Made by a program: the position numbers and the translations under genes. From Alopecurus myosuroides (Eukaryota > Streptophyta > Magnoliopsida > Poales > Poaceae): a DNA stretch of 64,000 nucleotides. The stretch lies in assembly GCA_028641055.1 (NCBI GenBank), contig CM054063.1, positions 179,248,756-179,312,755 of the forward strand. Direction: 5' to 3'. The notes beneath the pieces are model-generated. The model was not told the DNA's origin. It did no database searches and saw only the letters and a list, made by a program, of their open reading frames with translations. Positions 8,190 through 20,047 of the stretch are shown here, in pieces; position 1 is the first letter of the stretch, and every line of letters begins with the position of its first letter.

Positions 8190-9260
8190 GAATAGGTAAA
8201 ACATTCATCATGGTAAATGACCTGTACACAAATAATTTCAAAAAATGCAACTTGATACTACAAATAAATTTAAAGTGCAAAAATAAAAAATGCAACCTAA
8301 AACAACTACTACTACACAATCACCATAGACAACAACAAATTTAATATAATTTGCACATACAAAAACTAATTATTTTTAAAAAGTAAATCTACAATCCAGA
8401 CAAACTATTTATTTTTGAAATTAAACCAACAAATGATTTAATTGTAATTGGTAACTAAATAAACAACAAGATTTTAATTCACCATACTAGGGTTCGCACC
8501 CCAATATCTATTAACCAAATTTAATCATTAACCAAAAATTATCATTAATAACAAAAAAATTAATTGACCATACTAGAGTAGTGCAAACCAACATTGAACT
8601 AGGGTTTGCATTGCAATCTACACTATCCAAAATTCATCATACAAACCATCTAGGATTTGACGAACTAGTGTTTGCACCCCTAACATGAACTATATAATAC
8701 CTAGACATAGCACATAGATTCGATGAACTAGGGGTGGGTGATGAGCTAGGGTTTGCAGTACACTATGATTTTCCACATGTACTAGTACATAGCTAATACG
8801 TAGAGAAGAGGATGAACTAGGGGTAGGGGATGAACTAGGGGTAGGGATGAACAAGGGGTCGAGAATTTCTAGAATAATCAAATGTCATGCTTTCAATCAT
8901 AAAGAAGACGGGAAAAAGAGAGCACATACCTTAAGAGCTCAAAGGGGAACCAAATCTCTAATAGAAGTGCTCCGATCTGCTTGGTTTGTGAGTGGATTGG
9001 AGATGGAAGAGGGAAATGCAGCATGGAAGAAGAAGAGAAGAGAAGAAGAAAAGTGAGGGGAAGTTTGGAGATGACCTCGAGCCAGGCCTCTTCCTTGAAA
9101 AAATAAAATACAAATCCCAAGATCAGCCCGACCTAGCTTTCAGGCTCAAAATTCAGGCCCAAGCCCAGCCCACGGGTAAGGCCATCAAGCCTAGGCCTGG
9201 GAATTTTGGGTCGAGTCGGGCCGGGTTTCCCATGGCCAGGTATATCCACAAGTGATCATC
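8190..9260 (-). other. Leader, first intron and promoter side of the broken B3 gene
   Basis: On the minus strand a leader (GATTTGGTTCCC...TTAAG) ends at about 8930 with a donor-like GTATGTGCTC, followed by CATTTGATTATTCTAGAAAT. The same leader/donor/intron pattern occurs before the PMD genes at 59240-59345 (plus) and about 58190-58060 (minus). The AT-rich part (8200-8900) has no coding sequence and contains repeated CTAGTTCATCC-like phrases. Sequence at 9060-9260 is transcribed or promoter-like with no ORF of note. Confidence 0.5.
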
Positions 9261-9398
9261 TAGATATTTTTGCAGTTGGTGAATAACATCTCCATCAAAA
9301 ATATCCTAATGTGTCCTAGCAAGATGATAAAACACTAAAGCCAACATCATGCTCACTCTCCACGATCATCTTATCGCACCGTAACAAAAACATTTATT

Positions 9399-9939
9399 GT
9401 CGGATATAGACCGATTAGGGGTATATCCGGCATTGTCCTAAAGAGCCGGATTACCAGGGTGGCCATTTGGTAATGGACCATGGTCTATTAGGCGGCCCAG
9501 TAAGCTGACGCACAGAAGCCGGATTCTAGAAAATCCCGGACCACGGCCCAAAGTGGTGCGGCTTGAAGTAGAAGGCGGATTCTTGCTTTCCAAGTTAGAT
9601 ACTTTCCGTAGTCTTCTAGGTTTCCTTTTTGTAAGACCTAAACCGGCTATTTATATAAAGTCGGACGGGAGAAAAGAGTAGGGACAATTAGCTAGAAGCC
9701 AACTCGCCGAGAAGTTGATCCTCGCCGAGTTAGCGAATCCCTACTCACATTGTACTTTGTATACTTCAGGCTTCAGCCCTGATTTAGTGAGATTGCAGGA
9801 GTAGGAACGTCGCCTAGTTGTGCCGTACCAAACCATGGTAAATTTGGTGTTCTTGGTTGTCGTACTACCACGTCCCCCCACGTCTCTACCCGTAGACTCA
9901 TGGCACCCTGTCTATGAACTCTACTATGATGTCTCGATA
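9399..9939 (+). mobile_element. 5' LTR of gypsy family C
   Basis: It begins TGTCGGATATAGACC and ends just before a primer-binding site (TTGGCGCCCACCGTGGGGCC at 9941-9960), giving an LTR of about 541 bp. A TATATAAA lies at 9652-9659. The 3' dinucleotide reads TA instead of CA, a point change at the terminus. A second, truncated copy is at 19491-19946. No intact 3' LTR of this family is seen. Confidence 0.8.
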
Positions 9940-9940
9940 G

Positions 9941-9960
9941 TTGGCGCCCACCGTGGGGCC
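9941..9960 (+). promoter_or_regulatory. Primer-binding site of gypsy family C
   Basis: TTGGCGCCCACCGTGGGGCC lies one base after the LTR, where the tRNA primer for minus-strand synthesis anneals. The TGGCGCC core is typical of plant Ty3/gypsy elements. Confidence 0.75.
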
Positions 9961-10162
9961 AGCGACGTCAGGCGTTATGTTTCGATCGGGGATACTCGGT
10001 AGAATCTGCAGTACCATAATTGTCGGAAGCTTGGAATTCGGCAACGACGCTGGACCCTTCCTCGACAATGGATCGTACATGCCAGCATAGAATCATCTGG
10101 TAAGTGCCTGCGTTTTACCGATTGGATCTGCAAACATCTTTATAAGATTTACTACAAAAGCA

Positions 10163-12525
10163 ATGGGATTCTGTGGTAGAAGTAAATTTATCCCACCCGC
10201 CCTATACCCAGTTGAAGAAAACTATGATACCGTATTTTGCTCAGATCGCCAAAACTCTGAATCTGCTGCCTCTTCGGAGATGCCTGCAATCAGATCTAAC
10301 TTCATTGGCATGGTGCAGTCCGAGGTCCCTGAAAACACGGAAGTAAGTAATCCCGTGGAAAAGGCAGAAAACAACAATCCCACAGATTAAGTGGAAGATC
10401 CGACACCCGCCAATGAAACGGTGAACTCGGAAGCCAACTCTGTACTAGCTGCCATAGAGGCAAGATTGGAGTCAGAACCTGGATCTGAAGACATAGATTC
10501 AGAAGATGAAGCTGAAGACTCATTTGAAAGAAAGGTTAAATCTATGTAGGGGGGCTTCCATGAAGTACTTATGGCAAAACCGACCGAAAACTCGGACGCC
10601 AAAGGAGAGGAAGACCCCATAACACCTCCACCAGGTGAGGAAAGAGAGGACGACGAAACCAGCCCCATCTATCCTGATGTCAAGGAATTGACAGAAGAAG
10701 AACCTGGTAAAAAGCCTCCCTCTTCCAAGAAGAAAAACAAGACTGCGAAGAAACTCCAATACAAACTCCAAAAGAAAAAGTTTGCAGATAATGCCAACAA
10801 AAACCTGGAAGCAGGAGGAGCAAGCGGAGTCACACCTGTGGAGAAGAAAAAGAAAGAAATCCCTGTTCCTGAAATGTCGAAACAGGACGAGATCGATCTG
10901 ATCAAAACCCCGGTTGGACCATACGAACCAATGAAAGTGCTGGAAGCCATAAGGCAAGCCATTATGCGGCAGCAGCAACAACTATTCCGATCACAAGAAA
11001 ACCTCCTCAAAGCACAAGCTACTGTAAAAGCAAAGCAGTAGGAAATTGACGAATTCGAAAGACGGAATATGTCCGGGACAAAACCCACGAGATTACCCGG
11101 AATAGCACGACCGAATGTACTGCCTGCAAAAGAATGGTTGCAAAACCCTTCCTGGCAAAGACATGTTGACATCGTAAATGCTAAGGGCTAACGCATCTAC
11201 AAGACCGCAGCCGAAAACGCGGAAACTGCGTTCGCCATCCTTAATGATGATCTGTATTCCAAAGACGAAAAGCTCCAAGGAGTGTATGCTTTCCTGGGTA
11301 AAGCACTGCAACAGCAATAGCGAGGACATGCAAGATTAGGGAAGTTGCATGACGACTCGGCCCTATGCAAAACTGCCACTTGCGCCGCTGGAGCACCTGG
11401 ACCTGGAGAACCTGGAGATTCAGGCGATTCTAAGGACAAGAAGGGAGATCCTAAGAAGGACAAGAAAAAATCCTGGACAATAGGGATGAAGCGTCCAGAA
11501 CGGAATCCCATATGCCGAAAGGCAGAAATAAACCTTGTGATCATAAATATTGGGAGGAACAAAACCGGAAAGACGGAAAAATAATGCCGCCTCTGAGACG
11601 CCCATCTGAAAAATCCGGAAGACATGAAAATCCTCACAGACGTGAGAGATCCCGTACTCCTCCTAGGAATAAAGAAATGCCAAGGAGTATAACTCCGCCT
11701 CATTCCAAAGGACACGATAACGGACGAAATAGGAATAATCCCGGAAGAGCGCATTCGCGCAACAATGGGCCAGAAAGGAGCAGATCCCCTTCTGTCCATT
11801 CAGCCGACAGATATTCCACACACGTCGATAAGGCGGAAAGAGATGATCTATACTTTGGACCTAAGTGTTTCACTGACAGGATCCGAAGAATAACCCTACA
11901 TTCTGGCTTTGCCAAAGTTGGTCCAACCTACCAAAAGTACACCGGAAGTACAAACCCGGATACATGGCTCTCAGATTACTATACTGCCGTTCAGATCAAC
12001 AAAAGGACAGACCTGGAAGCAGTGAAATTTCTCCCCCTAATGTTGCTGGATGGAGCGAGAGATTGGATCAACGGGCTTCCGTCAAGAACAGTGCATAGCT
12101 GGGATGATATGGCTAGAGTATTCGCTCAGCACTTTCAGGGTACGTACAAATGCCCTAAGAGCATCAACGAGCTGAATCGCTGCGTCCAGTTTGAAGACGA
12201 GTCGTATGTCGACTTTATATCAAGATGGACAGCAATGAAAAACAACTGCTCTGGAGTAAATGATGTACAAGAAATGCATGCTTTCATCAATGGACTAAAA
12301 CCCTGCCACATACCGTTCATGGTTGGTTCAAAGGAGCACAAAGATCTCATATCTATGCTTACTACCGCCAATGAGCACGCAGCGGCCGAAGATGACATCA
12401 GAGCGAGAGGTGGAAATATTGATGCTTTGGTTCAGGCCAAAACGCCTCGTTCTGAAAATAAGACTACTCCAGAAGCGCAGACAAAACCCAAAGAAGTAAA
12501 TTTAACCTTTGGAAAGGATACTCGC
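10163..12525 (+). pseudogene. Gag of gypsy family C, decayed and truncated
   Basis: The reading frame is broken by stops (about 10388 and 11039) and changes frame near 11512-11584. The N-terminal part is acidic and lysine-rich. The C-terminal part (11512-12525) carries the capsid-type retrotransposon gag domain: PDTWLSDYYTAVQINKRTD, then LLDGARDWINGLP, then a QHFQGTYKCP motif and FISRWTAMKNNC. These are hallmarks of plant Ty3/gypsy gag. It ends at 12525 where a different LTR-like sequence begins. No protease, RT or integrase follows. Confidence 0.75.
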
Positions 12526-12960
12526 TGTCGTGGTGGTGTCACGGCAGATGCCATAGGATGGCTAAAGTTGTGGGGACGATGGACGCTGGAGGCGCTCGGG
12601 GAGGGATCACGCGACGAGTAGCCGCGTGAAGTATGAAACAAGCACTGCAAACAACACAATCTACCCAGGTTCAGGGCCCTCGTGAGGAGGTAAAACCCCT
12701 ACTCCTGCCTTTCTCTCTGTATATTAGTGTCTCTCCGAGTAGCCACAGTACAAATGTTCTTGCTACCGAGTAGCCACCCTTCTCTCTATGTGATGAGCTA
12801 GGTCAAGAATCTGAGCCCAGTGTGTGATCCCTCGCGCGGGAGGGAGCAGGGCACCTTATATACTCGGTGCCCAGCCGGATACAGCCAAATACAAACAGAT
12901 GTCGACATTGTGTGCACACCGTCCTTCTTCCGAGCTCCCGCTGACAGCTTTGGCTTCTAA
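12526..12960 (+). mobile_element. LTR-like fragment inserted in the family C gag
   Basis: It starts TGTCGTGGTGGTGTCACGGC, a gypsy-type LTR start, and interrupts the gag frame. Inside are CCCAGGTTCAGGGCCCTCGT and a TATATACTCG box (about 12856), as in Triticeae LTRs. No CA terminus is seen before the duplication junction at 12961, so the fragment is truncated on the right. Confidence 0.55.
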
Positions 12961-14079
12961 GTTTGTATAACAAACCGGTCCTAAAGGCCTGCGGCCATTT
13001 GTGCGGGTAGCTAGGTGGGCCCAGTGGACACTCCTTTAGAACCGGTTTGTTATACAAACCGGTGCTAATGCTTAGCGCAGGCGCATTTTCCAGTATGTGC
13101 GCCTGGGGTATACCTCTGTGGGCCCGCGCAAAACGAATCGCTAAGAACGTTAGCGCAGGCGCACATCCCTTTGTTCGCCTGGGGTAAGGGATAGCGCAGG
13201 CGCATTTCACTCGTTGTGCGCCTGTAAGTACTCGATCTGCTAACTCACAACCCGCATAATCACTCTCATCGCACATATCGAGCCCTAACCGCACGCCGCC
13301 GTCGCCTCTCTCATCGCACGACGCCGTCGCCTCTCTCATCGCACGCCGCCGTCGTCGTTGTCGAGCAGGAGGAGGAGCAGGAGCAGCAGCAGGAGGAGGA
13401 GCAGGAGCAGCAGCGGAGGAGGAGCGGGAGCAGCAGGGCAGGAGGAGCGGGAGCACGCCGCGCGCGCTCCGTCCCTCTCATCGTCGTCGTCCACGCCGGC
13501 CGTCGTCACCCACGCCGCCGTCGCCCACGCCCACGACGAACCCAGGTCAGCCCCCCCCCCCCCTCCCCCTCTTCCAACGCCCTCATAGTACTACTGCTGC
13601 TACATGCTTTAGCTACAACTGGATCTGATCATGTACCATTATTTCTGGATTCTGGTAGTTCAGCTCAGTATAAAATGCTATATTTCTTACACTAGCTGAA
13701 TCACCTACTAATTACATGTGAATAGAACACTGAAGCTTTGGACACTGCTAGAATTCTCCGTGATTTGTTATTAATTAAGTGCAGTATTTTACTTTGATCA
13801 ATATATATGAAGGTTTTTTTGGCATGATATATGAATTTCCTGGGAGTTTTTGTGCCATGTGATGACAGCAATGCAAGGAACTGTTTTTGTGGCCATGCAT
13901 ATGTGTGCATTCAATTTCTGTCGCAGGTACATTGAGTGCCAATGTTTTGTCGGAACGTTGATTCATTTCCGTTCCGGCGAATTTCTGGCACTCCGGCATG
14001 ACCATTTATATATAGCCGAGGTCACGCCGAATTTTTCCGGTGACTAACAGTATACGTTTTGTCTACTGCTAGCTAGGGC

Positions 14080-15629
14080 ATGTCTTCTTCTACTACGGAT
14101 CCGGCTTTATTGGACCACTACATCCTTATGGCCCGAGAGTCGCAAGAGGAAGATCGGACAGAAACTGACCATGATGTCGAGCCCCTCAATGATGACGGGC
14201 TCACCGGTGGCGAGGAGGAAACCACTGATAGTGGCGCGGGGGGTCCCTCAGGGAGCAGCACGACGGGAAACAAGCGTCGAAAGCGAGCTCCGAACAAGGT
14301 CGGCACCGTTCGAGAGAAATTCACGGAGGTGGACCCTTCCAGTGGCACGCCTCTAATGCCATTGGACCTTGTGAAGGGGTACTTCCTCCAACTTGGCGCG
14401 ATACTTCGAGACGTCGTCAATGTCAACGAGCCGACTCTCAAGAAGAAACTAACTCTGCGCGCCCAACTCATCTCGAGGCTGCACGCGCGGTACGAGTTCC
14501 CTCCCCCCTACAACAACGAGAATCTGAAGGGCAACCTCGTGAACAAACTCGCCCTCACTAGATTCACCAAAGCCCTGAGCAATTACAAGACTATGGTGAG
14601 GGCGATGATTAAGGAATCGACACCATTCGAAGAGATCCCTCCTACCCGCTATACGTGGTCAAGGTGCCCCGATCCTTGGGCTTTGTGGATTCAAATCCCG
14701 CAGAGGTGTTCTTCATCAGATACGAAGACATATTCAGGGTCTTCCACTTGGGTAAGCTCGACCGAAGCATTGTCCGCCTGGTATCGCTCAGCATGGCGCA
14801 TGATATGGTCATGGAGAATACCCCGCACATGGCGATTATGGACCCGTACTACATGAATGAGGACTACTTGCGGTCACATGCGGACCGAGTTCTTATCACG
14901 ACTTACATAACGGGGTTTTTGATAGATAACAAGGATAAGAACGCCATTCTCATGCCATACTTTCCCAAGTAAGTAGTCCTCTCCGCTTCACGTCGTTACA
15001 TTCTTTCTAGAATCTCCTTAGTATTCCGATTGATGATATTGATGGCTCTTGTTCGAAATGTTCTGCGCAGAAACGGAGGATGCGTACTCATCGTCATGGA
15101 ACCGCATTGGTCACAATGCACTTATCTTGATGCGGGTAGGGCGGTGCAGAAGGACTACACCGACATAAGAGCTGTTCTTAATAGTGCCCTCAACGGCTTC
15201 GCCGCCGATTTAGGCAAGCCCCTAAAAAAGGAGAAAATAGTCCGAGGCGCCTACGTGTGCACCCACGTAACAAACTTCCCCTGCCTCAAGCAATCGGAGC
15301 AAGAATCTGAGTTGGAAGCCTGGTATGTCATCTTTCAGATGAGGGAGTACTTAAAGGATGCCCAACAGGCCCATCTACCAAGTGATCTCCGAGACCTGAC
15401 CACAAAAATGGCCAACACCACCGATGAATATGTGCGGGCTGAGTTCCGTCGCATCCAGCGGAGGATCTGCACGATACTCTCGTCGGATGTCATCACTCGG
15501 GGTGGCTTGTTCTTCCACGGCCACGCACCACCGAGCAACCGTGACATAGAAGCACACCTACGAGAGCAACGTGACACCCGGACATTCAACACGCTACAAG
15601 GCGTTCGTCCGTTCCCGCCGAGAATATAG
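14080..15629 (+). pseudogene. Degenerate Ulp1-like CACTA gene, second copy
   Basis: Identical in structure to 3988-5537: the same frame slip near 14640-14650, the same 102-bp intron (14969-15070) and the same missing His and Cys of the protease triad. One silent-type A-to-G change (14238) was seen. It is part of the tandem duplicate. Confidence 0.65.
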
Positions 15630-15785
15630 GATTGACAAAATGTTAGTATACACTTGCATCATATAACTTTTAGACCTTTATTTGTCGTGTTTTATTCGTA
15701 AACCTTGATGCTTCTATTTTTTGATAGTTATTTGCGGTCTATTATCACTTTCGATGCTAAACTCGTATTTTTGTCCTATGCACAG

Positions 15786-16046
15786 ATGACATGGTATGTT
15801 GTGTATGTCGGTAGGGTTCCCGGAGTCTACGACGACTGGGACCAATGCCGAAGACAGGTGCACGGTTTCAGCGGCAACAGCTACAAGGGGTACAAGACCA
15901 TGGTGGAGGCGGAAGCTCGATACGCCACTTACCTAGCGAGAGAGAAGACGGAGAAGACGAGGGCCCGGATGACCACATTCGCCATCGCCGTGCTTATACT
16001 CCTTGTACTCCTAGTGTTGATGCTACTTGTTGTTTTGCTTGTCTAG
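15786..16046 (+). CDS. Viroplasmin/HBD-like membrane-tailed protein, second copy
   Basis: 86 codons, identical to the copy at 5694-5954 except for one Val-to-Ala change in the hydrophobic tail (FAIAVL here). The fold residues WYVVYVG and YKGYKT and the hydrophobic tail to the stop are all kept. Intactness in both copies says little about selection, because the duplication is very young or artefactual. Confidence 0.55.
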   Translation: MTWYVVYVGRVPGVYDDWDQCRRQVHGFSGNSYKGYKTMVEAEARYATYLAREKTEKTRARMTTFAIAVLILLVLLVLMLLVVLLV

Positions 16047-16498
16047 ATAACTAAACTATCGATTTGTTTGGACTATGTACTCCTAGTGTTTGAACTATGC
16101 TTGTAACTAAACTATTCGTTTCGAGACTATTTGGTGATGATCGAAATATTTCTGTTATTTTGCTGTCATTTTCATATTTATTACTGTCAATTTGCTGTAA
16201 TTCTGTTATTTTCGTTTCTTTTATTTTTTGACACAGCAAAACCATACCCCAGGCGAACAGGGAAGCATACCCCAGGCGAACATGTACCCCAGGCGCACAG
16301 CGCTTGTTCGCCTCAGGTAAGAGGATTACCCCAGGCGCATAAGTCTTGTTCGCCTGGGGTATGTCAAGATACCCCAGGCGCATTTGGTTGTTCGCCTGCG
16401 GTAAGTCATTACCGCTGGCGAGGTGGTCCCAGGCGAACAGTCATTCGCCTGCGGTAGGCTAAATTGGTTCGCCTGCGGTAGCCTTTTCCCTACTAGTG

Positions 16499-17701
16499 CA
16501 CTTTTCCACGAAAAACACTCGACGCCGCCGTCATCGTCAACCCGAGATCAGGAGGGTTCTGAAGTTCTCCCTAGCACCCTGCCGGGAGGGAAAATCATCA
16601 CCGGAGGGGTCTACACCACCATGCCCGCCTCCGGAGTGATGTGTGATTAGTTCATCCTTGGACTACGGGTCCATAGTAGTAGCTAGATGGTTGTCCTCTC
16701 CTCTTTATGCCTTGTGTTTGGATCTGGTGAGCTGCCTCACATGATCAAGATCATCTATTTGTAATGCTACATGTTGTGTTTGCTGGGATCCGATGATATT
16801 TTTATGCTATGTCTCTTGATTATCAATCTATCATGTTGTCTTCATGTGTATGTTATTTATGATCTTGCATGCTCTCAGTGGTTAGTAGATGCTCTGGCCA
16901 AGTAGATGCTAGTGACTCAAAGATGGAGTATTTATGCTCGATAGTGGGTTCATGCCTCCTTTGCATCTGTGCTCGAGTGATAGAAATGTGACAGATGGAG
17001 GATGTGTTGTTGCCATTAGGGAGAAAACAATGATGTTTACATTGTTTACATTATAGAATTTGCTTACTGCGATAATCTATTGCTTGCAACTTAATACTCA
17101 ACATTTGTTCGGATGATATTCGGAGGGTGGATTATATATTAGTCATAGATGCAGTTGGATGATGATCTATGTATTTTGTTGTAATGCCCGCATGAATCTC
17201 ATAGTAATCTTTATGTCATGCATGTTTCATTATCTATCAATTTCCTGTAATTTTTTCACCACGCATGTTAGTTATCTTTGATGGAGAGACACCTCTAGTG
17301 AACTATGGACCCCGGTCCATTTTCTCATTCTGATAATACACGCACTGGTTCCACTGTTTTCACATTGCTTCCACTGTTTTCACACTGCTACTGCTGTTTT
17401 CATTATGTTCTTATACTATTTTCCACACCATAAGTTTAAACTCTTTGTGTTTAGCAAAACCGGTGAGATTGACAACCTCACTGCTTCGTTGGGGAAAAGT
17501 GAATTGATTGTGTTTTGTAGGTTCCACGTTGCTGTTGAACCGGTAGTGTGCCCTGCCATCTCAGCTGCATCAACCTTCGGAAGTTGCTTCTTTCTCCTAC
17601 TTGTCGATTCAACCTTGGTTTCTTTCTGAGGGAAACTTACTGATGTGTTTTTATACCTTCATCTTGGAGTCTCCCAACGAATGTGTGTTATACACGCATC
17701 A
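16499..17701 (+). mobile_element. LTR of family A, second half, duplicated copy
   Basis: Matches 6407-7609 with one substitution noted (near 17641). It starts immediately after the CACTA terminus and ends ...CACGCATCA at 17701, with no first half upstream. Confidence 0.85.
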
Positions 17702-18277
17702 ACGTCCACCCCCCCTTCATTCTTGTACCTGAAGGTGCCCATGTAGCCCCGTTGTAGCTTGCGCATGCGGGTGAACTACCCCCACCCTCGACGGAAGAAG
17801 AGGTCCAAGCCGTATCGTTCGATGCTACCTCAGTGGGCCCGTTGACGCATCCCTTCAACTCTAGCATCAAGCAATGGCGCTCGTTGCCAGGCGAGTAGCT
17901 CTGATATCTTCTCTGGTAGGTGGAGCCTCTTCCCCAATGGCTCGAACAAACTCAAATAGAAGTCGGGTACTTCGATACCCTCCTCCTTCTCCTCCTCAGC
18001 ACGGCCGCCACGCCCATGCCCTTCACGCCCACGGGCGCCACACCCACGCCCATGCACTCCACACCCACGTCCTTCGCTTCCATGCCCACGGGCTCCATAA
18101 GCTTTCGCTTCCTTGTTGTTGGCTCTGCGACCAGTCCTCCACATCCACGCCCTCAACGTCCACGCCCTCCGCGTCCACGCCCACGACCTCTAGAAGTTTC
18201 AACTTCATTGTTATTGGCTCCGCGCCCACGCCCACCACGTCCACACCCTACGAACCCACGGGGAGCTCTCTCCATGG
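17702..18277 (-). pseudogene. B3-like gene 5' part, duplicated copy
   Basis: Same sequence, stops and frame changes as 7610-8185, including the Arg-Gly-rich start and the GWGxFTRMRKLQRGYM-type B3 segment. Non-functional. Confidence 0.55.
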
Positions 18278-18281
18278 TTGT

Positions 18282-19352
18282 GAATAGGTAAAACATTCAT
18301 CATGGTAAATGACCTGTACACAAATAATTTCAAAAAATGCAACTTGATACTACAAATAAATTTAAAGTGCAAAAATAAAAAATGCAACCTAAAACAACTA
18401 CTACTACACAATCACCATAGACAACAACAAATTTAATATAATTTGCACATACAAAAACTAATTATTTTTAAAAAGTAAATCTACAATCCAGACAAACTAT
18501 TTATTTTTGAAATTAAACCAACAAATGATTTAATTGTAATTGGTAACTAAATAAACAACAAGATTTTAATTCACCATACTAGGGTTCGCACCCCAATATC
18601 TATTAACCAAATTTAATCATTAACCAAAAATTATCATTAATAACAAAAAAATTAATTGACCATACTAGAGTAGTGCAAACCAACATTGAACTAGGGTTTG
18701 CATTGCAATCTACACTATCCAAAATTCATCATACAAACCATCTAGGATTTGACGAACTAGTGTTTGCACCCCTAACATGAACTATATAATACCTAGACAT
18801 AGCACATAGATTCGATGAACTAGGGGTGGGTGATGAGCTAGGGTTTGCAGTACACTATGATTTTCCACATGTACTAGTACATAGCTAATACGTAGAGAAG
18901 AGGATGAACTAGGGGTAGGGGATGAACTAGGGGTAGGGATGAACAAGGGGTCGAGAATTTCTAGAATAATCAAATGTCATGCTTTCAATCATAAAGAAGA
19001 CGGGAAAAAGAGAGCACATACCTTAAGAGCTCAAAGGGGAACCAAATCTCTAATAGAAGTGCTCCGATCTGCTTGGTTTGTGAGTGGATTGGAGATGGAA
19101 GAGGGAAATGCAGCATGGAAGAAGAAGAGAAGAGAAGAAGAAAAGTGAGGGGAAGTTTGGAGATGACCTCGAGCCAGGCCTCTTCCTTGAAAAAATAAAA
19201 TACAAATCCCAAGATCAGCCCGACCTAGCTTTCAGGCTCAAAATTCAGGCCCAAGCCCAGCCCACGGGTAAGGCCATCAAGCCTAGGCCTGGGAATTTTG
19301 GGTCGAGTCGGGCCGGGTTTCCCATGGCCAGGTATATCCACAAGTGATCATC
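18282..19352 (-). other. Leader and intron side of the B3 fragment, duplicated copy
   Basis: Repeats 8190-9260, including the leader/donor pattern (GAGCTCTTAAG|GTATGTGCTC, minus strand). No separate coding sequence. Confidence 0.5.
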
Positions 19353-19490
19353 TAGATATTTTTGCAGTTGGTGAATAACATCTCCATCAAAAATATCCTA
19401 ATGTGTCCTAGCAAGATGATAAAACACTAAAGCCAACATCATGCTCACTCTCCACGATCATCTTATCGCACCGTAACAAAAACATTTATT

Positions 19491-19946
19491 GTCGGATATA
19501 GACCGATTAGGGGTATATCCGGCATTGTCCTAAAGAGCCGGATTACCAGGGTGGCCATTTGGTAATGGACCATGGTCTATTAGGCGGCCCAGTAAGCTGA
19601 CGCACAGAAGCCGGATTCTAGAAAATCCCGGACCACGGCCCAAAGTGGTGCGGCTTAAAGTAGAAGGCGGATTCTTGCTTTCCAAGTTAGATACTTTCCG
19701 TAGTCTTCTAGGTTTCCTTTTTGTAAGACCTAAACCGGCTATTTATATAAAGTCGGACGGGAGAAAAGAGTAGGGACAATTAGCTAGAAGCCAACTCGCC
19801 GAGAAGTTGATCCTCGCCGAGTTAGCGAATCCCTACTCACATTGTACTTTGTATACTTCAGGCTTCAGCCCTGATTTAGTGAGATTGCAGGAGTAGGAAC
19901 GTCGCCTAGTTGTGCCGTACCAAACCATGGTAAATTTGGTGTTCTT
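19491..19946 (+). mobile_element. LTR of family C, duplicated copy, cut by the assembly gap
   Basis: Repeats 9399-9854 from TGTCGGATATAG onwards with one change noted (near 19655) and stops at the Ns in the middle of the LTR. A real duplicate would be expected to continue into PBS and gag; the gap prevents a check. Confidence 0.8.
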
Positions 19947-20046
19947 NNNNNNNNNNNNNNNNNNNNNNNNNNNNNNNNNNNNNNNNNNNNNNNNNNNNNN
20001 NNNNNNNNNNNNNNNNNNNNNNNNNNNNNNNNNNNNNNNNNNNNNN
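19947..20046. other. Assembly gap (100 Ns)
   Basis: Exactly 100 Ns, the conventional size for a gap of unknown length. It separates a nearly exact repeat on the left from an unrelated F-box gene already open in frame on the right. Adjacency across it is therefore not proven. Confidence 0.98.
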
Positions 20047-20047
20047 C

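Larger units (their letters stand above)
12961..16498 (+). mobile_element. Right half of the CACTA element, duplicated copy
   Basis: It starts within the hairpin (loop and right arm only) and ends at the same CTAGTG terminus (16498), followed by CAC and the LTR. The left half with the 207-aa gene and TnpD remnant is absent, so it has one terminus only and cannot be a transposition product of the whole element. Confidence 0.88.
12961..19946 (+). repeat. Tandem duplicate of 2881-9854 (second copy, about 7.0 kb)
   Basis: From the hairpin tip onwards this copy follows 2881-9854 base for base. I saw about five substitutions (for example near 3800/13892, 4146/14238, 5896/15988, 7549/17641 and 9563/19655) and one length change in a polyC tract (10 versus 13 C). 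The unit repeats with a period of about 10.09 kb. The copy runs straight into the 100-N gap, so its right end is unknown. It contains the right half of the CACTA, the second half of the family A LTR, the B3 fragment and most of the family C LTR. Confidence 0.9.

Noticed and set aside
7782..8199. Plus-strand Pro/Thr-rich frames (HTHAHALHTH-type)
   Set aside because: Complement of the Arg-Gly-rich repeat of the minus-strand B3 fragment; low complexity without independent support.
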